The notes under the pieces are model-generated. The model made no database searches. It was not told where the DNA came from and was given only the letters and a program-made list of their open reading frames with translations. This document shows positions 1 to 11,048 of a stretch of 64,000 nucleotides of DNA, piece after piece. Both the position numbers and the translations under genes were made by a program. This DNA comes from Aphanomyces cochlioides (taxonomy: Eukaryota > Oomycota > Saprolegniomycetes > Saprolegniales > Verrucalvaceae). Within the stretch, counting starts at the first letter, position 1. The number at the start of each line of letters is the position of its first letter. The stretch covers positions 2,604,001 to 2,668,000 of the forward strand of contig JAHQRK010000001.1 in assembly GCA_019828595.1 (NCBI GenBank), in the 5' to 3' direction.

Positions 1-888
1 AAGCAGCTTCACGACAAGATGGCGCTTCCATCCTAAGACCACGGGTGAGAGACGCAAACACAGCCACTCTACCTCCTTCGGTACGATGATTCCGGGTTGC
101 ACGCGCTGTTTTGAAATACCCATAGAGCGTCTCGACACTCAGAAGAGTAGTCGCGGCCAACGCTTCGACACAATACGTGCTCGCCATGCTGATCGCTGCG
201 TCATCGTCGGCCGACTTGCGACGCACACAAGCAGCGTCCAAGAGTGGCACAAGCAACACGTCCGCAAACGGTGCAAACGCTGCACCCAACGTATTGGCAA
301 ACGAAGCCACCACGCGACACGTGACTTGCACTACCGTCGCGTCCAAGCTCGACAGCAACTTGGATTTCACGCTTGCCTAGTCAGGAATAAGATGTGTGTG
401 TGTCGACAATCCATACCGCGAGAGGTAGCATGTGGTCCACGACCACGTCCTTCGACTCCATTTTGGCGCGTTTGAGGGAGCTCCTCAACTTCTTCAACGC
501 GCTTGTCATGGCGTACGCGCCACTGTATCCGTCGAGGGTGTCTCGGCAGGCGGCAATCTACACTTCGTGAGACCCACCGAGAGGACAGACGACCAACGTA
601 CCTTAGAAAACAGCGTGTTCATCGTAGGGAGGTCGAATTCGAAAATGACCGCGTGCGTTGAAATGGAATTTCCGAATTCTCCCATGCGACGGAGGAGGAA
701 CCACAACGCCTGAAAGCGACACCGCCGACGGACATAGTAAAAGGTTGCCATGTGTATCATCGACTGCAGTGCTATGTATATGTCGACACTGATGTCGATC
801 ATACACATGGGGGCCACCTTGTCAGCACCCAACAGAACCAGCAGGGACCACACAAGTCATTCCTATCGTCGTCGTCTGCTTCATCCAT
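1..888 (-). CDS. CLASP/TOG-like HEAT domain gene, 3' part cut by window edge
   Basis: This is the 5' portion of the repeated minus-strand gene. The rest lies to the left of the window. It contains the exons encoding the first part of the CLASP_N-like domain and the introns equivalent to 2358-2401 and 2177-2216 of the next copy (here 558-601 and 377-416). Sequence and exon structure match the three fuller copies described below, so it has no independent evidence of its own. Confidence 0.6.
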
Positions 889-1075
889 GTCATATCTACT
901 CCCACCTGGTCTGAGTTGCATTCTGTCTTGAGACGTTTCTCGTCATTGGAGCCAACGGAGAGGCTCCATCAGCGGGGAGGATCGACGCAAGTTGGCGCCT
1001 TTCTTGCGCGTTTCCAATCTTTGGGCAATCAGGTGGTTGTCCGGAAAGATAGAACACGTTTATCCGGAATGCTGA

Positions 1076-2688
1076 TCAAGAAGGTGGCTCTCCAAGATAT
1101 TCCTTGGGGTACAAGTCGAAGTTGTTCAATTCATTACTCGAGTTATCTAATAAGAAGATTCACCACTTGCACGTCCATGGGTACGAGCGGACTGCGGAGT
1201 GGCTCCTTCGAGCGCGTTTGCATCGTTGGATGCTTGGTCGATTCCAAGACGGGACGAGCTTCCCCTTGGACACTGGATCGCGCGTGGGTTCGACCTTGGA
1301 CATGCGTCGTCCAAAACTGGGCAACCACTGCCATACCGCCACTGTCGTCGTGAACAACACAGCCAAGAGCTGCACAACCAACAGCATGTGAAAGTCCACC
1401 ACGTTGGGCGTGACTGGATTGACGGCGGCAGCAGGGCGAGGACCGACCACCTTGGGCGGGTCGCGCTTCACACCAGCAGGGGTCTTGGATTGAAATTTCC
1501 GCTGCAGAGCCAAGCCGATGCCAGTGGTCGCATACCCATCCGCCATCAACACCGCACGAATGCGCGGCGCAGGCATATACACAAACTCCTTCACACGTTC
1601 CGGCCTGTTCGTCAGACGTCAGTACATCATGACACCAACGCAGCACAAACGTACCACGTATCGTACAGACTCGAAAAGACCTGTCGAGCTTCGACACGGA
1701 CCAGCAAGAAATTGTCGTGGAGCGCTTCACGCACGAACTCCTTCAACAGCGAATACTGTGGCTCCAACTCTTCCTTCGTGCATGTCTCGACAGTGATGCC
1801 AAGCAGCTTCACGACAAGATGGCGCTTCCATCCTAAGACCACGGGTGAGAGACGCAAACACAGCCACTCTACCTCCTTCGGTACGATGATTCCGGGTTGC
1901 ACGCGCTGTTTTGAAATACCCATAGAGCGTCTCGACACTCAGAAGAGTAGTCGCGGCCAACGCTTCGACACAATACGTGCTCGCCATGCTGATCGCTGCG
2001 TCATCGTCGGCCGACTTGCGACGCACACAAGCAGCGTCCAAGAGTGGCACAAGCAACACGTCCGCAAACGGTGCAAACGCTGCACCCAACGTATTGGCAA
2101 ACGAAGCCACCACGCGACACGTGACTTGCACTACCGTCGCGTCCAAGCTCGACAGCAACTTGGATTTCACGCTTGCCTAGTCAGGAATAAGATGTGTGTG
2201 TGTCGACAATCCATACCGCGAGAGGTAGCATGTGGTCCACGACCACGTCCTTCGACTCCATTTTGGCGCGTTTGAGGGAGCTCCTCAACTTCTTCAACGC
2301 GCTTGTCATGGCGTACGCGCCACTGTATCCGTCGAGGGTGTCTCGGCAGGCGGCAATCTACACTTCGTGAGACCCACCGAGAGGACAGACGACCAACGTA
2401 CCTTAGAAAACAGCGTGTTCATCGTAGGGAGGTCGAATTCGAAAATGACCGCGTGCGTTGAAATGGAATTTCCGAATTCTCCCATGCGACGGAGGAGGAA
2501 CCACAACGCCTGAAAGCGACACCGCCGACGGACATAGTAAAAGGTTGCCATGTGTATCATCGACTGCAGTGCTATGTATATGTCGACACTGATGTCGATC
2601 ATACACATGGGGGCCACCTTGTCAGCACCCAACAGAACCAGCAGGGACCACACAAGTCATTCCTATCGTCGTCGTCTGCTTCATCCAT
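1076..2688 (-). CDS. CLASP/TOG-like HEAT domain protein, array copy 2
   Basis: Spliced minus-strand exons give a helical-repeat sequence typical of the CLASP N-terminal (TOG) domain, which binds tubulin and microtubules. It has a KLLSSLD/CRVVASFA helix pair, then a FAPFADVLLVPLLD helix, then FVREALHDNFLLVRVEARQV. Introns with good GT-AG ends are 2358-2401 (44 nt), 2177-2216 (40 nt) and 1605-1654 (50 nt). The last one joins DTW to PERV, the canonical 'WPER' of CLASP proteins. The frame changes near 1870-1920, through either an additional short intron or a frameshift present in all copies. A basic, Ser/Pro-rich tail follows. A further 38-nt intron (1147-1184) is likely, with a stop at 1076. The 5' end is unresolved; an ATG at 2688 followed by an acidic stretch is one candidate. 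Whether this is a functional gene is not settled. Confidence 0.62.
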
Positions 2689-2875
2689 GTCATATCTACT
2701 CCCACCTGGTCTGAGTTGCATTCTGTCTTGAGACGTTTCTCGTCATTGGAGCCAACGGAGAGGCTCCATCAGCGGGGAGGATCGACGCAAGTTGGCGCCT
2801 TTCTTGCGCGTTTCCAATCTTTGGGCAATCAGGTGGTTGTCCGGAAAGATTGAACACGTTTATCCGGAATGCTGA

Positions 2876-4488
2876 TCAAGAAGGTGGCTCTCCAAGATAT
2901 TCCTTGGGGTACAAGTCGAAGTTGTTCAATTCATTACTCGAGTTATCTAATAAGAAGATTCACCACTTGCACGTCCATGGGTACGAGCGGACTGCGGAGT
3001 GGCTCCTTCGAGCGCGTTTGCATCGTTGGATGCTTGGTCGATTCCAAGACGGGACGAGCTTCCCCTTGGACACTGGATCGCGCGTGGGTTCGACCTTGGA
3101 CATGCGTCGTCCAAAACTGGGCAACCACTGCCATACCGCCACTGTCGTCGTGAACAACACAGCCAAGAGCTGCACAACCAACAGCATGTGAAAGTCCACC
3201 ACGTTGGGCGTGACTGGATTGACGGCGGCAGCAGGGCGAGGACCGACCACCTTGGGCGGGTCGCGCTTCACACCAGCAGGGGTCTTGGATTGAAATTTCC
3301 GCTGCAGAGCCAAGCCGATGCCAGTGGTCGCATACCCATCCGCCATCAACACCGCACGAATGCGCGGCGCAGGCATATACACAAACTCCTTCACACGTTC
3401 CGGCCTGTTCGTCAGACGTCAGTACATCATGACACCAACGCAGCACAAACGTACCACGTATCGTACAGACTCGAAAAGACCTGTCGAGCTTCGACACGGA
3501 CCAGCAAGAAATTGTCGTGGAGCGCTTCACGCACGAACTCCTTCAACAGCGAATACTGTGGCTCCAACTCTTCCTTCGTGCATGTCTCGACAGTGATGCC
3601 AAGCAGCTTCACGACAAGATGGCGCTTCCATCCTAAGACCACGGGTGAGAGACGCAAACACAGCCACTCTACCTCCTTCGGTACGATGATTCCGGGTTGC
3701 ACGCGCTGTTTTGAAATACCCATAGAGCGTCTCGACACTCAGAAGAGTAGTCGCGGCCAACGCTTCGACACAATACGTGCTCGCCATGCTGATCGCTGCG
3801 TCATCGTCGGCCGACTTGCGACGCACACAAGCAGCGTCCAAGAGTGGCACAAGCAACACGTCCGCAAACGGTGCAAACGCTGCACCCAACGTATTGGCAA
3901 ACGAAGCCACCACGCGACACGTGACTTGCACTACCGTCGCGTCCAAGCTCGACAGCAACTTGGATTTCACGCTTGCCTAGTCAGGAATAAGATGTGTGTG
4001 TGTCGACAATCCATACCGCGAGAGGTAGCATGTGGTCCACGACCACGTCCTTCGACTCCATTTTGGCGCGTTTGAGGGAGCTCCTCAACTTCTTCAACGC
4101 GCTTGTCATGGCGTACGCGCCACTGTATCCGTCGAGGGTGTCTCGGCAGGCGGCAATCTACACTTCGTGAGACCCACCGAGAGGACAGACGACCAACGTA
4201 CCTTAGAAAACAGCGTGTTCATCGTAGGGAGGTCGAATTCGAAAATGACCGCGTGCGTTGAAATGGAATTTCCGAATTCTCCCATGCGACGGAGGAGGAA
4301 CCACAACGCCTGAAAGCGACACCGCCGACGGACATAGTAAAAGGTTGCCATGTGTATCATCGACTGCAGTGCTATGTATATGTCGACACTGATGTCGATC
4401 ATACACATGGGGGCCACCTTGTCAGCACCCAACAGAACCAGCAGGGACCACACAAGTCATTCCTATCGTCGTCGTCTGCTTCATCCAT
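2876..4488 (-). CDS. CLASP/TOG-like HEAT domain protein, array copy 3
   Basis: This copy matches the preceding one throughout its span and shares its exon pattern (introns 4158-4201, 3977-4016 and 3405-3454). The substitution at 2851 lies just outside its 3' end, in the spacer before the neighbouring copy. The gene therefore has the same CLASP_N-like domain and the same unresolved frame change near 3670-3720. Successive copies point the same way and are separated by under 200 bases of spacer, so they read as separate head-to-tail genes. A giant multi-TOG gene is less likely, because stops close all frames between units unless further introns exist. Confidence 0.6.
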
Positions 4489-4675
4489 GTCATATCTACT
4501 CCCACCTGGTCTGAGTTGCATTCTGTCTTGAGACGTTTCTCGTCATTGGAGCCAACGGAGAGGCTCCATCAGCGGGGAGGATCGACGCAAGTTGGCGCCT
4601 TTCTTGCGCGTTTCCAATCTTTGGGCAATCAGGTGGTTGTCCGGAAAGATAGAACACGTTTATCCGGAATGCTGA

Positions 4676-6288
4676 TCAAGAAGGTGGCTCTCCAAGATAT
4701 TCCTTGGGGTACAAGTCGAAGTTGTTCAATTCATTACTCGAGTTATCTAATAAGAAGATTCACCACTTGCACGTCCATGGGTACGAGCGGACTGCGGAGT
4801 GGCTCCTTCGAGCGCGTTTGCATCGTTGGATGCTTGGTCGATTCCAAGACGGGACGAGCTTCCCCTTGGACACTGGATCGCGCGTGGGTTCGACCTTGGA
4901 CATGCGTCGTCCAAAACTGGGCAACCACTGCCATACCGCCACTGTCGTCGTGAACAACACAGCCAAGAGCTGCACAACCAACAGCATGTGAAAGTCCACC
5001 ACGTTGGGCGTGACTGGATTGACGGCGGCAGCAGGGCGAGGACCGACCACCTTGGGCGGGTCGCGCTTCACACCAGCAGGGGTCTTGGATTGAAATTTCC
5101 GCTGCAGAGCCAAGCCGATGCCAGTGGTCGCATACCCATCCGCCATCAACACCGCACGAATGCGCGGCGCAGGCATATACACAAACTCCTTCACACGTTC
5201 CGGCCTGTTCGTCAGACGTCAGTACATCATGACACCAACGCAGCACAAACGTACCACGTATCGTACAGACTCGAAAAGACCTGTCGAGCTTCGACACGGA
5301 CCAGCAAGAAATTGTCGTGGAGCGCTTCACGCACGAACTCCTTCAACAGCGAATACTGTGGCTCCAACTCTTCCTTCGTGCATGTCTCGACAGTGATGCC
5401 AAGCAGCTTCACGACAAGATGGCGCTTCCATCCTAAGACCACGGGTGAGAGACGCAAACACAGCCACTCTACCTCCTTCGGTACGATGATTCCGGGTTGC
5501 ACGCGCTGTTTTGAAATACCCATAGAGCGTCTCGACACTCAGAAGAGTAGTCGCGGCCAACGCTTCGACACAATACGTGCTCGCCATGCTGATCGCTGCG
5601 TCATCGTCGGCCGACTTGCGACGCACACAAGCAGCGTCCAAGAGTGGCACAAGCAACACGTCCGCAAACGGTGCAAACGCTGCACCCAACGTATTGGCAA
5701 ACGAAGCCACCACGCGACACGTGACTTGCACTACCGTCGCGTCCAAGCTCGACAGCAACTTGGATTTCACGCTTGCCTAGTCAGGAATAAGATGTGTGTG
5801 TGTCGACAATCCATACCGCGAGAGGTAGCATGTGGTCCACGACCACGTCCTTCGACTCCATTTTGGCGCGTTTGAGGGAGCTCCTCAACTTCTTCAACGC
5901 GCTTGTCATGGCGTACGCGCCACTGTATCCGTCGAGGGTGTCTCGGCAGGCGGCAATCTACACTTCGTGAGACCCACCGAGAGGACAGACGACCAACGTA
6001 CCTTAGAAAACAGCGTGTTCATCGTAGGGAGGTCGAATTCGAAAATGACCGCGTGCGTTGAAATGGAATTTCCGAATTCTCCCATGCGACGGAGGAGGAA
6101 CCACAACGCCTGAAAGCGACACCGCCGACGGACATAGTAAAAGGTTGCCATGTGTATCATCGACTGCAGTGCTATGTATATGTCGACACTGATGTCGATC
6201 ATACACATGGGGGCCACCTTGTCAGCACCCAACAGAACCAGCAGGGACCACACAAGTCATTCCTATCGTCGTCGTCTGCTTCATCCAT
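4676..6288 (-). CDS. CLASP/TOG-like HEAT domain protein, array copy 4
   Basis: This is the last full copy in the array, with the same exon layout (introns 5958-6001, 5777-5816 and 5205-5254). No base in the domain-coding exons differs from the other copies. Because copies are identical, expression of any one could not be told apart by short reads. Function by family: TOG domains of CLASP proteins rescue and stabilise growing microtubules. That role is inferred from family resemblance only. Confidence 0.6.
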
Positions 6289-6475
6289 GTCATATCTACT
6301 CCCACCTGGTCTGAGTTGCATTCTGTCTTGAGACGTTTCTCGTCATTGGAGCCAACGGAGAGGCTCCATCAGCGGGGAGGATCGACGCAAGTTGGCGCCT
6401 TTCTTGCGCGTTTCCAATCTTTGGGCAATCAGGTGGTTGTCCGGAAAGATAGAACACGTTTATCCGGAATGCTGA

Positions 6476-6998
6476 TCAAGAAGGTGGCTCTCCAAGATAT
6501 TCCTTGGGATACAAGTCGAAGTTGTTCAATTCATTACTCGAGTTATCTAATAAGAAGATTCACCACTTGCACGTCCATGGGTACGAGCGGACTGCGGAGT
6601 GGCTCCTTCGAGCGCGTTTGCATCGTTGGATGCTTGGTCGATTCCAAGACGGGACGAGCTTCCCCTTGGACACTGGATCGCGCGTGGGTTCGACCTTGGA
6701 CATGCGTCGTCCAAAACTGGGCAACCACTGCCATACCGCCACTGTCGTCGTGAACAACACAGCCAAGAGCTGCACAACCAACAGCATGTGAAAGTCCACC
6801 ACGTTGGGCGTGACTGGATTGACGGCGGCAGCAGGGCGAGGACCGACCACCTTGGGCGGGTCGCGCTTCACACCAGCAGGGGTCTTGGATTGAAATTTCC
6901 GCTGCAGAGCCAAGCCGATGCCAGTGGTCGCATACCCATCCGCCATCAACACCGCACGAATGCGCGGCGCAGGCATATACACAAACTCCTTCACACGT
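6476..6998 (-). pseudogene. Truncated 3' end of a fifth TOG-gene copy
   Basis: Only the C-terminal exon (from KEFVYMPAP onward, minus strand) and the following tail are present. The copy is cut at 6998, inside the exon just after the conserved WPER region, where repeat homology ends and copia sequence begins. It carries the array's second substitution (6509). It lacks the tubulin-binding helices and cannot make the domain. Confidence 0.85.
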
Positions 6999-7079
6999 CC
7001 TAGGCTCTGGTAGGATGGTCTTTGGCATGGTAGCCTCCGTGCAGGATTTGTGTTTGTTGGGCAATCTCCAAGCAGCATT

Positions 7080-7416
7080 GAAATAGCAAATAGCCTTAAG
7101 TGAAGGTTGTTAGGAATGCGAATGGATAAACGCTCTTATAACAGAAATGGGAGTTAAAAAGAAAAGGCCGATTAAAGTTTGGAGTGATAGTAGAGCAGCA
7201 ATTGCCTGTTTAAATATCCTGGTAATCATAAAGGAACGAAACATGTTGATATTCGACGTCTATTTACCCGAGATCTCTTTGAAAGCAAGAAAATCGATAC
7301 TAGTATCATGTATTGTCCGTCCAAAGAAATGATTGCGGATATTCTAACTAAAGCACTTCCAAAACACCAATTCATATCTCTAATTCATATCTCTAAGGGC
7401 AAAATTGGGTGTTAAG
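7080..7416 (+). pseudogene. Ty1/copia RNase H C-terminal remnant
   Basis: The translation shows the end of a copia pol. VWSDSRAAIACLN is followed, after a one-base frameshift near 7215, by a KGTKHVDIR segment, then a long helix, and then MIADILTKALPKHQF. This order is the conserved RNase H tail that ends Ty1/copia polyproteins. A 12-13 base tandem duplication (about 7366-7393) further disturbs the last codons. The upstream integrase and reverse transcriptase are missing, having been replaced by the tandem array at 6998. Confidence 0.9.
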
Positions 7417-7455
7417 GATCTATCTGTAGTCAAACCATTGAACTCTTAGTGGGAG

Positions 7456-7752
7456 TGTTAGCCGTACTAGCCCCGGGCTCGTGCAGGGATGTTAAGCCAG
7501 TAGGATCATGTGATTAAGTTAATCTAGGTAACGTGAGAAGAACTCATGGTATGATTGGCATCTGCTCTAAGCACGAGCCGCACGGTCTTGGCTGAACTAC
7601 AATTGGCTTGCCATCGTCTTAAAGGATCAATTAGCTCACGAACTCGTTGTAAAGATAGCATTAAGAGAGTTGTCTTACACTACAGTGTATGTGTCATTAG
7701 GGAGCGTGGTTGTAAGAGCCAAACTGCATAGACTCGTGGCGATGATAAACTA
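7456..7752 (+). repeat. Copia LTR, left portion, split by a Tc1/mariner insertion
   Basis: A purine-rich run (GTGGGAG) directly precedes TGTTAG at 7456, just after the copia RNase H stop. This is the expected polypurine tract and LTR start. The LTR is interrupted at a TA by the element at 7753-9086, and presumably continues from 9087. I could not find its TG...CA-type right end. Confidence 0.7.
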
Positions 7753-7804
7753 CACCTTTTTACATTCAAGTCGGGACAATCGGAAGTTCAAGTTGGGCTG
7801 GTCC
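7753..7804 (+). repeat. Left terminal inverted repeat of Tc1/mariner element
   Basis: These 52 bases match 9035-9086 in reverse complement with no mismatch. They begin CACC after the TA target site. Confidence 0.96.
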
Positions 7805-7849
7805 CGAAGATATATATCCTTATAAATTTATACACTCCTCGATAAAATA

Positions 7850-8929
7850 TTATCTACCCACCTCGACATCTTCTAAATTTATCACAGTCTCGTAAAACTT
7901 ACGAGTATGAGTTAAACACTTCCAACAAAGCCCTGGTGTGATGACCGCAACAGCTTCTTCGGACGCCCGCTCCAAAATACGTGCTCTGTGCGCCTTGATG
8001 GTCGTGTTGGGAGGAATTGTCAGCAATTCCGCTCGTCGTTCACGCAGTATTCTTTTTACGTCGGCCTTGAAAGCCGAAAATACATTTTCGATCGGGTTCA
8101 GCATTGGGCTGTACGGCCCGAGGCGCAGCAAAGTTGGAGTGCCCTGTTCGGTGGCAACAAACGCGTCTTCAATCCGGCTGTGACATGGGGCATTGTCCAT
8201 GACGATGACCACATCGTCTAAGGACATGTCCAGGGCCAAACGACCCAGTAATTCGGTAATGCGATTTTTCATGTCGTCGGCCTTGTTGGAACCGAAGCGC
8301 GCCTTGAAATACACAAGCCCATGACGGCCAATGCATGCGATGATCTGCATGTTTTCGCCTTTGGAGGTTGTTCTCTTGGATACCGCGCGCTGTCCCTTCT
8401 CGCTCCAACCATATTCACGTGAACACCACGTATTGTAGTTGGTCTCGTCGAGGTAAAACACCTCTTTTCCATCGCCTTCCAATTGCCAGAGCCTCAAAAG
8501 GAAGTCGCGTCGGGCGGCTTTGGTTGACATGATGTTCATCTTTTCTGGCTCATAATGCATTTTTTTCAGCGTATACATTCTGCCATCGAGGTGGACACTG
8601 ATCGTCTTGGCGGTCACAACAACACCAAACTCAGTCGCGATGATAGATGCCATTTCTTCCAAAGTTAAATCTGGACTAAATGACAACTCATCGAGGATGC
8701 GTTGGATGTGTTCTTCTCTGACCTTGTGGTAGCGTGTTCCACCCCATAAAGCTCGCTCTGGCGACCAGTTTGCGCTTCGCCTTGCGGCACTAATCCAGTT
8801 CTTGGCAGTTTTTTCGTTCACATCAAACGTTCTTGCCAGAAGCTTCCAGTTCTCATGAGATCTAGCAGCCGCAAGAATGATCTTCTTGATGCTGTGGCGA
8901 TCGGCTTCATAGCGACTCATCGATTTCAC
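7850..8929 (-). CDS. Tc1/mariner-type DD35E transposase
   Basis: This 359-residue protein cuts and pastes its own element. The N-terminal third is a helix-turn-helix DNA-binding region (about residues 10-130, with VNEKTAKNWI). The catalytic domain is a DDE_3-type RNase-H fold. Its triad is Asp161 in FYLDETN, Asp245 in IVMDNAPCH and Glu281 in GPYSPMLNPIE, giving DD35E spacing. No stop or frameshift breaks the frame, and the gene occupies nearly all the space between the terminal repeats. The start used is the first ATG; a second one three codons on (MSRYEAD) is also possible. Confidence 0.95.
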   Translation of the reverse strand: MKSMSRYEADRHSIKKIILAAARSHENWKLLARTFDVNEKTAKNWISAARRSANWSPERALWGGTRYHKVREEHIQRILDELSFSPDLTLEEMASIIATEFGVVVTAKTISVHLDGRMYTLKKMHYEPEKMNIMSTKAARRDFLLRLWQLEGDGKEVFYLDETNYNTWCSREYGWSEKGQRAVSKRTTSKGENMQIIACIGRHGLVYFKARFGSNKADDMKNRITELLGRLALDMSLDDVVIVMDNAPCHSRIEDAFVATEQGTPTLLRLGPYSPMLNPIENVFSAFKADVKRILRERRAELLTIPPNTTIKAHRARILERASEEAVAVITPGLCWKCLTHTRKFYETVINLEDVEVGR

Positions 8930-9034
8930 AAAGGTTTTGGCGAAGCAAGGAAAGTGACTGACTGACTACCAGCCTCTTTCATTGATTCGACGAAACCTTT
9001 GTAAAATCTATATCTGGTCGAATATCGACTTTCA

Positions 9035-9086
9035 GGACCAGCCCAACTTGAACTTCCGATTGTCCCGACTTGAATGTAAAAAGGTG
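9035..9086 (-). repeat. Right terminal inverted repeat of Tc1/mariner element
   Basis: This is the perfect reverse complement of 7753-7804. It ends GGTG and is followed by TA at 9087-9088. Confidence 0.96.
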
Positions 9087-9620
9087 TAGTTGTCCTTACT
9101 TACTTTCCAACCCCATTTGATCCACACCCTCTACCTATTGCGTGTGTGTGTATCTGCAAGCTAAGGAGCAAATACTCGGGATACGATAGTGCCAGGAAAC
9201 ATGCTTAGAATCAACGAAAATTCACTAAGTAAAGTGATGAAAAATATCTGTCAAACAAGGGTGTACCTTTCCCATGCGCATGAAAAATTGATCGCGAAAC
9301 GGCAGCCAAAATAGAGCTGAATCCAAAGCCAAACGGCGACAAAAGAGAGGGGTTCTAATGAAAGAGTAAACAAAGGGAAAAGAGATGAACTTGGAGGCCG
9401 TTCCACAATAACGCACCTACCTGTCATGGCCCTTCGATCATCGCAACAGGAGACACTCAGCCCATGGCTGTCTAGGCCCGACATCGGTGGTATGACCAGA
9501 CTAAGCTGAAAGGCGCCACCAACTTTGCGATTGGTGCGGGCGCAACACGCAGCCTAGGCAACCCCTCATCCACTGGGGGCGCACCCCCTTGAGCTAACGG
9601 ACCACCACAAGCAGTCAAAG
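9087..9620. other. Non-coding stretch, probable copia LTR continuation then unknown
   Basis: No convincing gene is seen. If the Tc1/mariner element is removed, the sequence after 9087 joins the copia LTR. The join cannot be followed to a clear LTR end. Confidence 0.4.
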
Positions 9621-9793
9621 TGTACTCATCGTTCACCCCTTGACGGTAAATCAATGGGCTACAGGGCAACCACCTCCCTGCAACCCCCACCAAACTGCGT
9701 ATCGTGGCCACAGTGGACTCATCGTTCACCCCTTGACGGTAAGTCAATGGGCTACAGGGCAATCACCTCCCTGCAACCCCCACCAAACTGCGT
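9621..9793. repeat. Direct repeat of about 80 bp, two copies
   Basis: Bases 9621-9700 and 9714-9793 are about 95% identical, offset by 93 bases. Both contain CTTGACGGTAA and CCTGCAACCCCCACC. They are followed (9820-10000) by looser repeats around CATCTCCC. No gene is apparent, and this is probably a transposon-derived non-coding repeat. Confidence 0.8.
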
Positions 9794-10671
9794 GTCGATG
9801 CGGTAGCTGATAAAATAATAGCTGACGGAAGATGTGATTGCAGGCCTTCATCTCCCCACATATCACAAACGAAGCTGCTAGTGACAATCGCCTACAAAAA
9901 TGGCGACTGTGGGTGTTCATCTCCCAACTGCCTGCAAAAACTGTAACTGCTAGGTGACTGAGGGCGCCCATCTCCCTGCAGACCACCAGTGCTGATGAAC
10001 TGTGCAATTGTTCTTGGCTTTGGCTGGCACGGTCGCCTAAAGTTCTCACATGAGACCAACAGCACATGCTTGGTCGCTGAACTCACCTCGCAAATGCAGC
10101 CACCTGTTACAGCGGGCGAAATCTGTTTTTGACCAATCAAAAGTCGCCTCGACAAACTACCCGAACTTTCAATCGACTGGCTCTGTGGCAATACTTGGTG
10201 ACCACAGGCAATTGAGAATACACTTGAATTTACTCTCCTGTGTTAAAGGTATCTGTAATCACTTGGTGATTCTGGATTTGCTATGACTCTCCACGAAGGT
10301 TTTAGAGGACTGGGAAAACAGATTGCATTGATATAAGTTGAATAATCAGGGGGGTTACGAATAACTCCTTTGACGTGATCCATGGGCGTTCATCTCAAGA
10401 GTTGCTCCGCAAAATTTACACGAGCCTCGCGCTATTCGAACGACCGTTTCTCGACGCATGATGCAGATTCGAATAGTGATTGCACGTTAATCTGTGCTAA
10501 TCTGGCAATATCGATTCACGAAGCATTTGAAGCGAAAGCACCTCGAGAAGTGCATTAAAAATCTTAAAGCAGCTTGGAAATCTGATTCTCGAATAAAAAA
10601 ATATTTGGTCTGAAATGTGCATGAGGCAATTAAAATTCAACTTTGAATGCCCCTAATAAACTTTCTGTGGT
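9794..10671. other. Stretch without recognisable gene
   Basis: It contains degenerate CATCTCCC-centred repeats (9820-10000) and no supported coding region on either strand. Confidence 0.5.
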
Positions 10672-11048
10672 TTTACTGGAGTGCAGAAAACCTGCACACA
10701 GAAAATCAGGAATCACAGGCAAATTTTGGGGAATCACACACAAGTGTATCAATAACAGTACAATGCAACTCTACGTTCCTCTCTCGTCACGCTTGTACGA
10801 CAGACTGGGGATGTTTCCTGCAAACCGCTACGGTCTACAGGAATGACGAGGAAATGCCCAAATGCGGGAGAGAAGGCATTGATGACCGTTTGTTCGTCTG
10901 GACCTGGCGATTACGAGACTATTTCTGTCAGCGACAGAAATAGTGATGAAAACCAAAGAGCTTGCTTCATGGAAGTGAGTATCCTTCCGACGTGCCAGTA
11001 GTCATCAAAGTCGTCGTGATAGAACTCATTGGAGCTGAATGAGCAGCT

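Larger units (their letters stand above)
1..6998. repeat. Tandem array of an 1800-bp unit, 3.9 copies
   Basis: The same 1800 bases recur with exact period (1, 1801, 3601, 5401). The fourth copy stops after 1598 bases at 6998. The copies are almost identical: I found only two substitutions, A to T at 2851 and G to A at 6509. The left edge lies outside the window, so the true copy number is unknown. Each unit holds one minus-strand, multi-exon TOG-domain gene, so this is an amplified gene and not a simple satellite. The identity implies very recent amplification, continuing homogenisation, or an assembly artefact. Confidence 0.97.
7753..9086 (-). mobile_element. Tc1/mariner-type DNA transposon, apparently complete
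   Basis: This 1334-bp element is flanked by TA on both sides (7751-7752 and 9087-9088), the target duplication of IS630-Tc1-mariner transposons. Its ends are perfect 52-bp inverted repeats beginning CACCTTTTTACATTC (7753-7804 and 9035-9086). Inside is a single uninterrupted transposase gene on the minus strand. Perfect ends and an open gene suggest recent transposition. It is inserted in a copia LTR, so it is younger than that remnant. Confidence 0.95.

Noticed and set aside
1199..2275. Long plus-strand open frame (358 codons) repeated in each array unit
   Set aside because: It is antisense to the spliced TOG exons, compositionally Arg/His/Ser-rich without domains, and runs through introns of the minus-strand gene. 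It is a shadow.
9472..10191. Overlapping minus-strand open frames across the 80-bp direct repeats
   Set aside because: They have no family resemblance and are created by the repeats themselves. They were kept only as a repeat feature.
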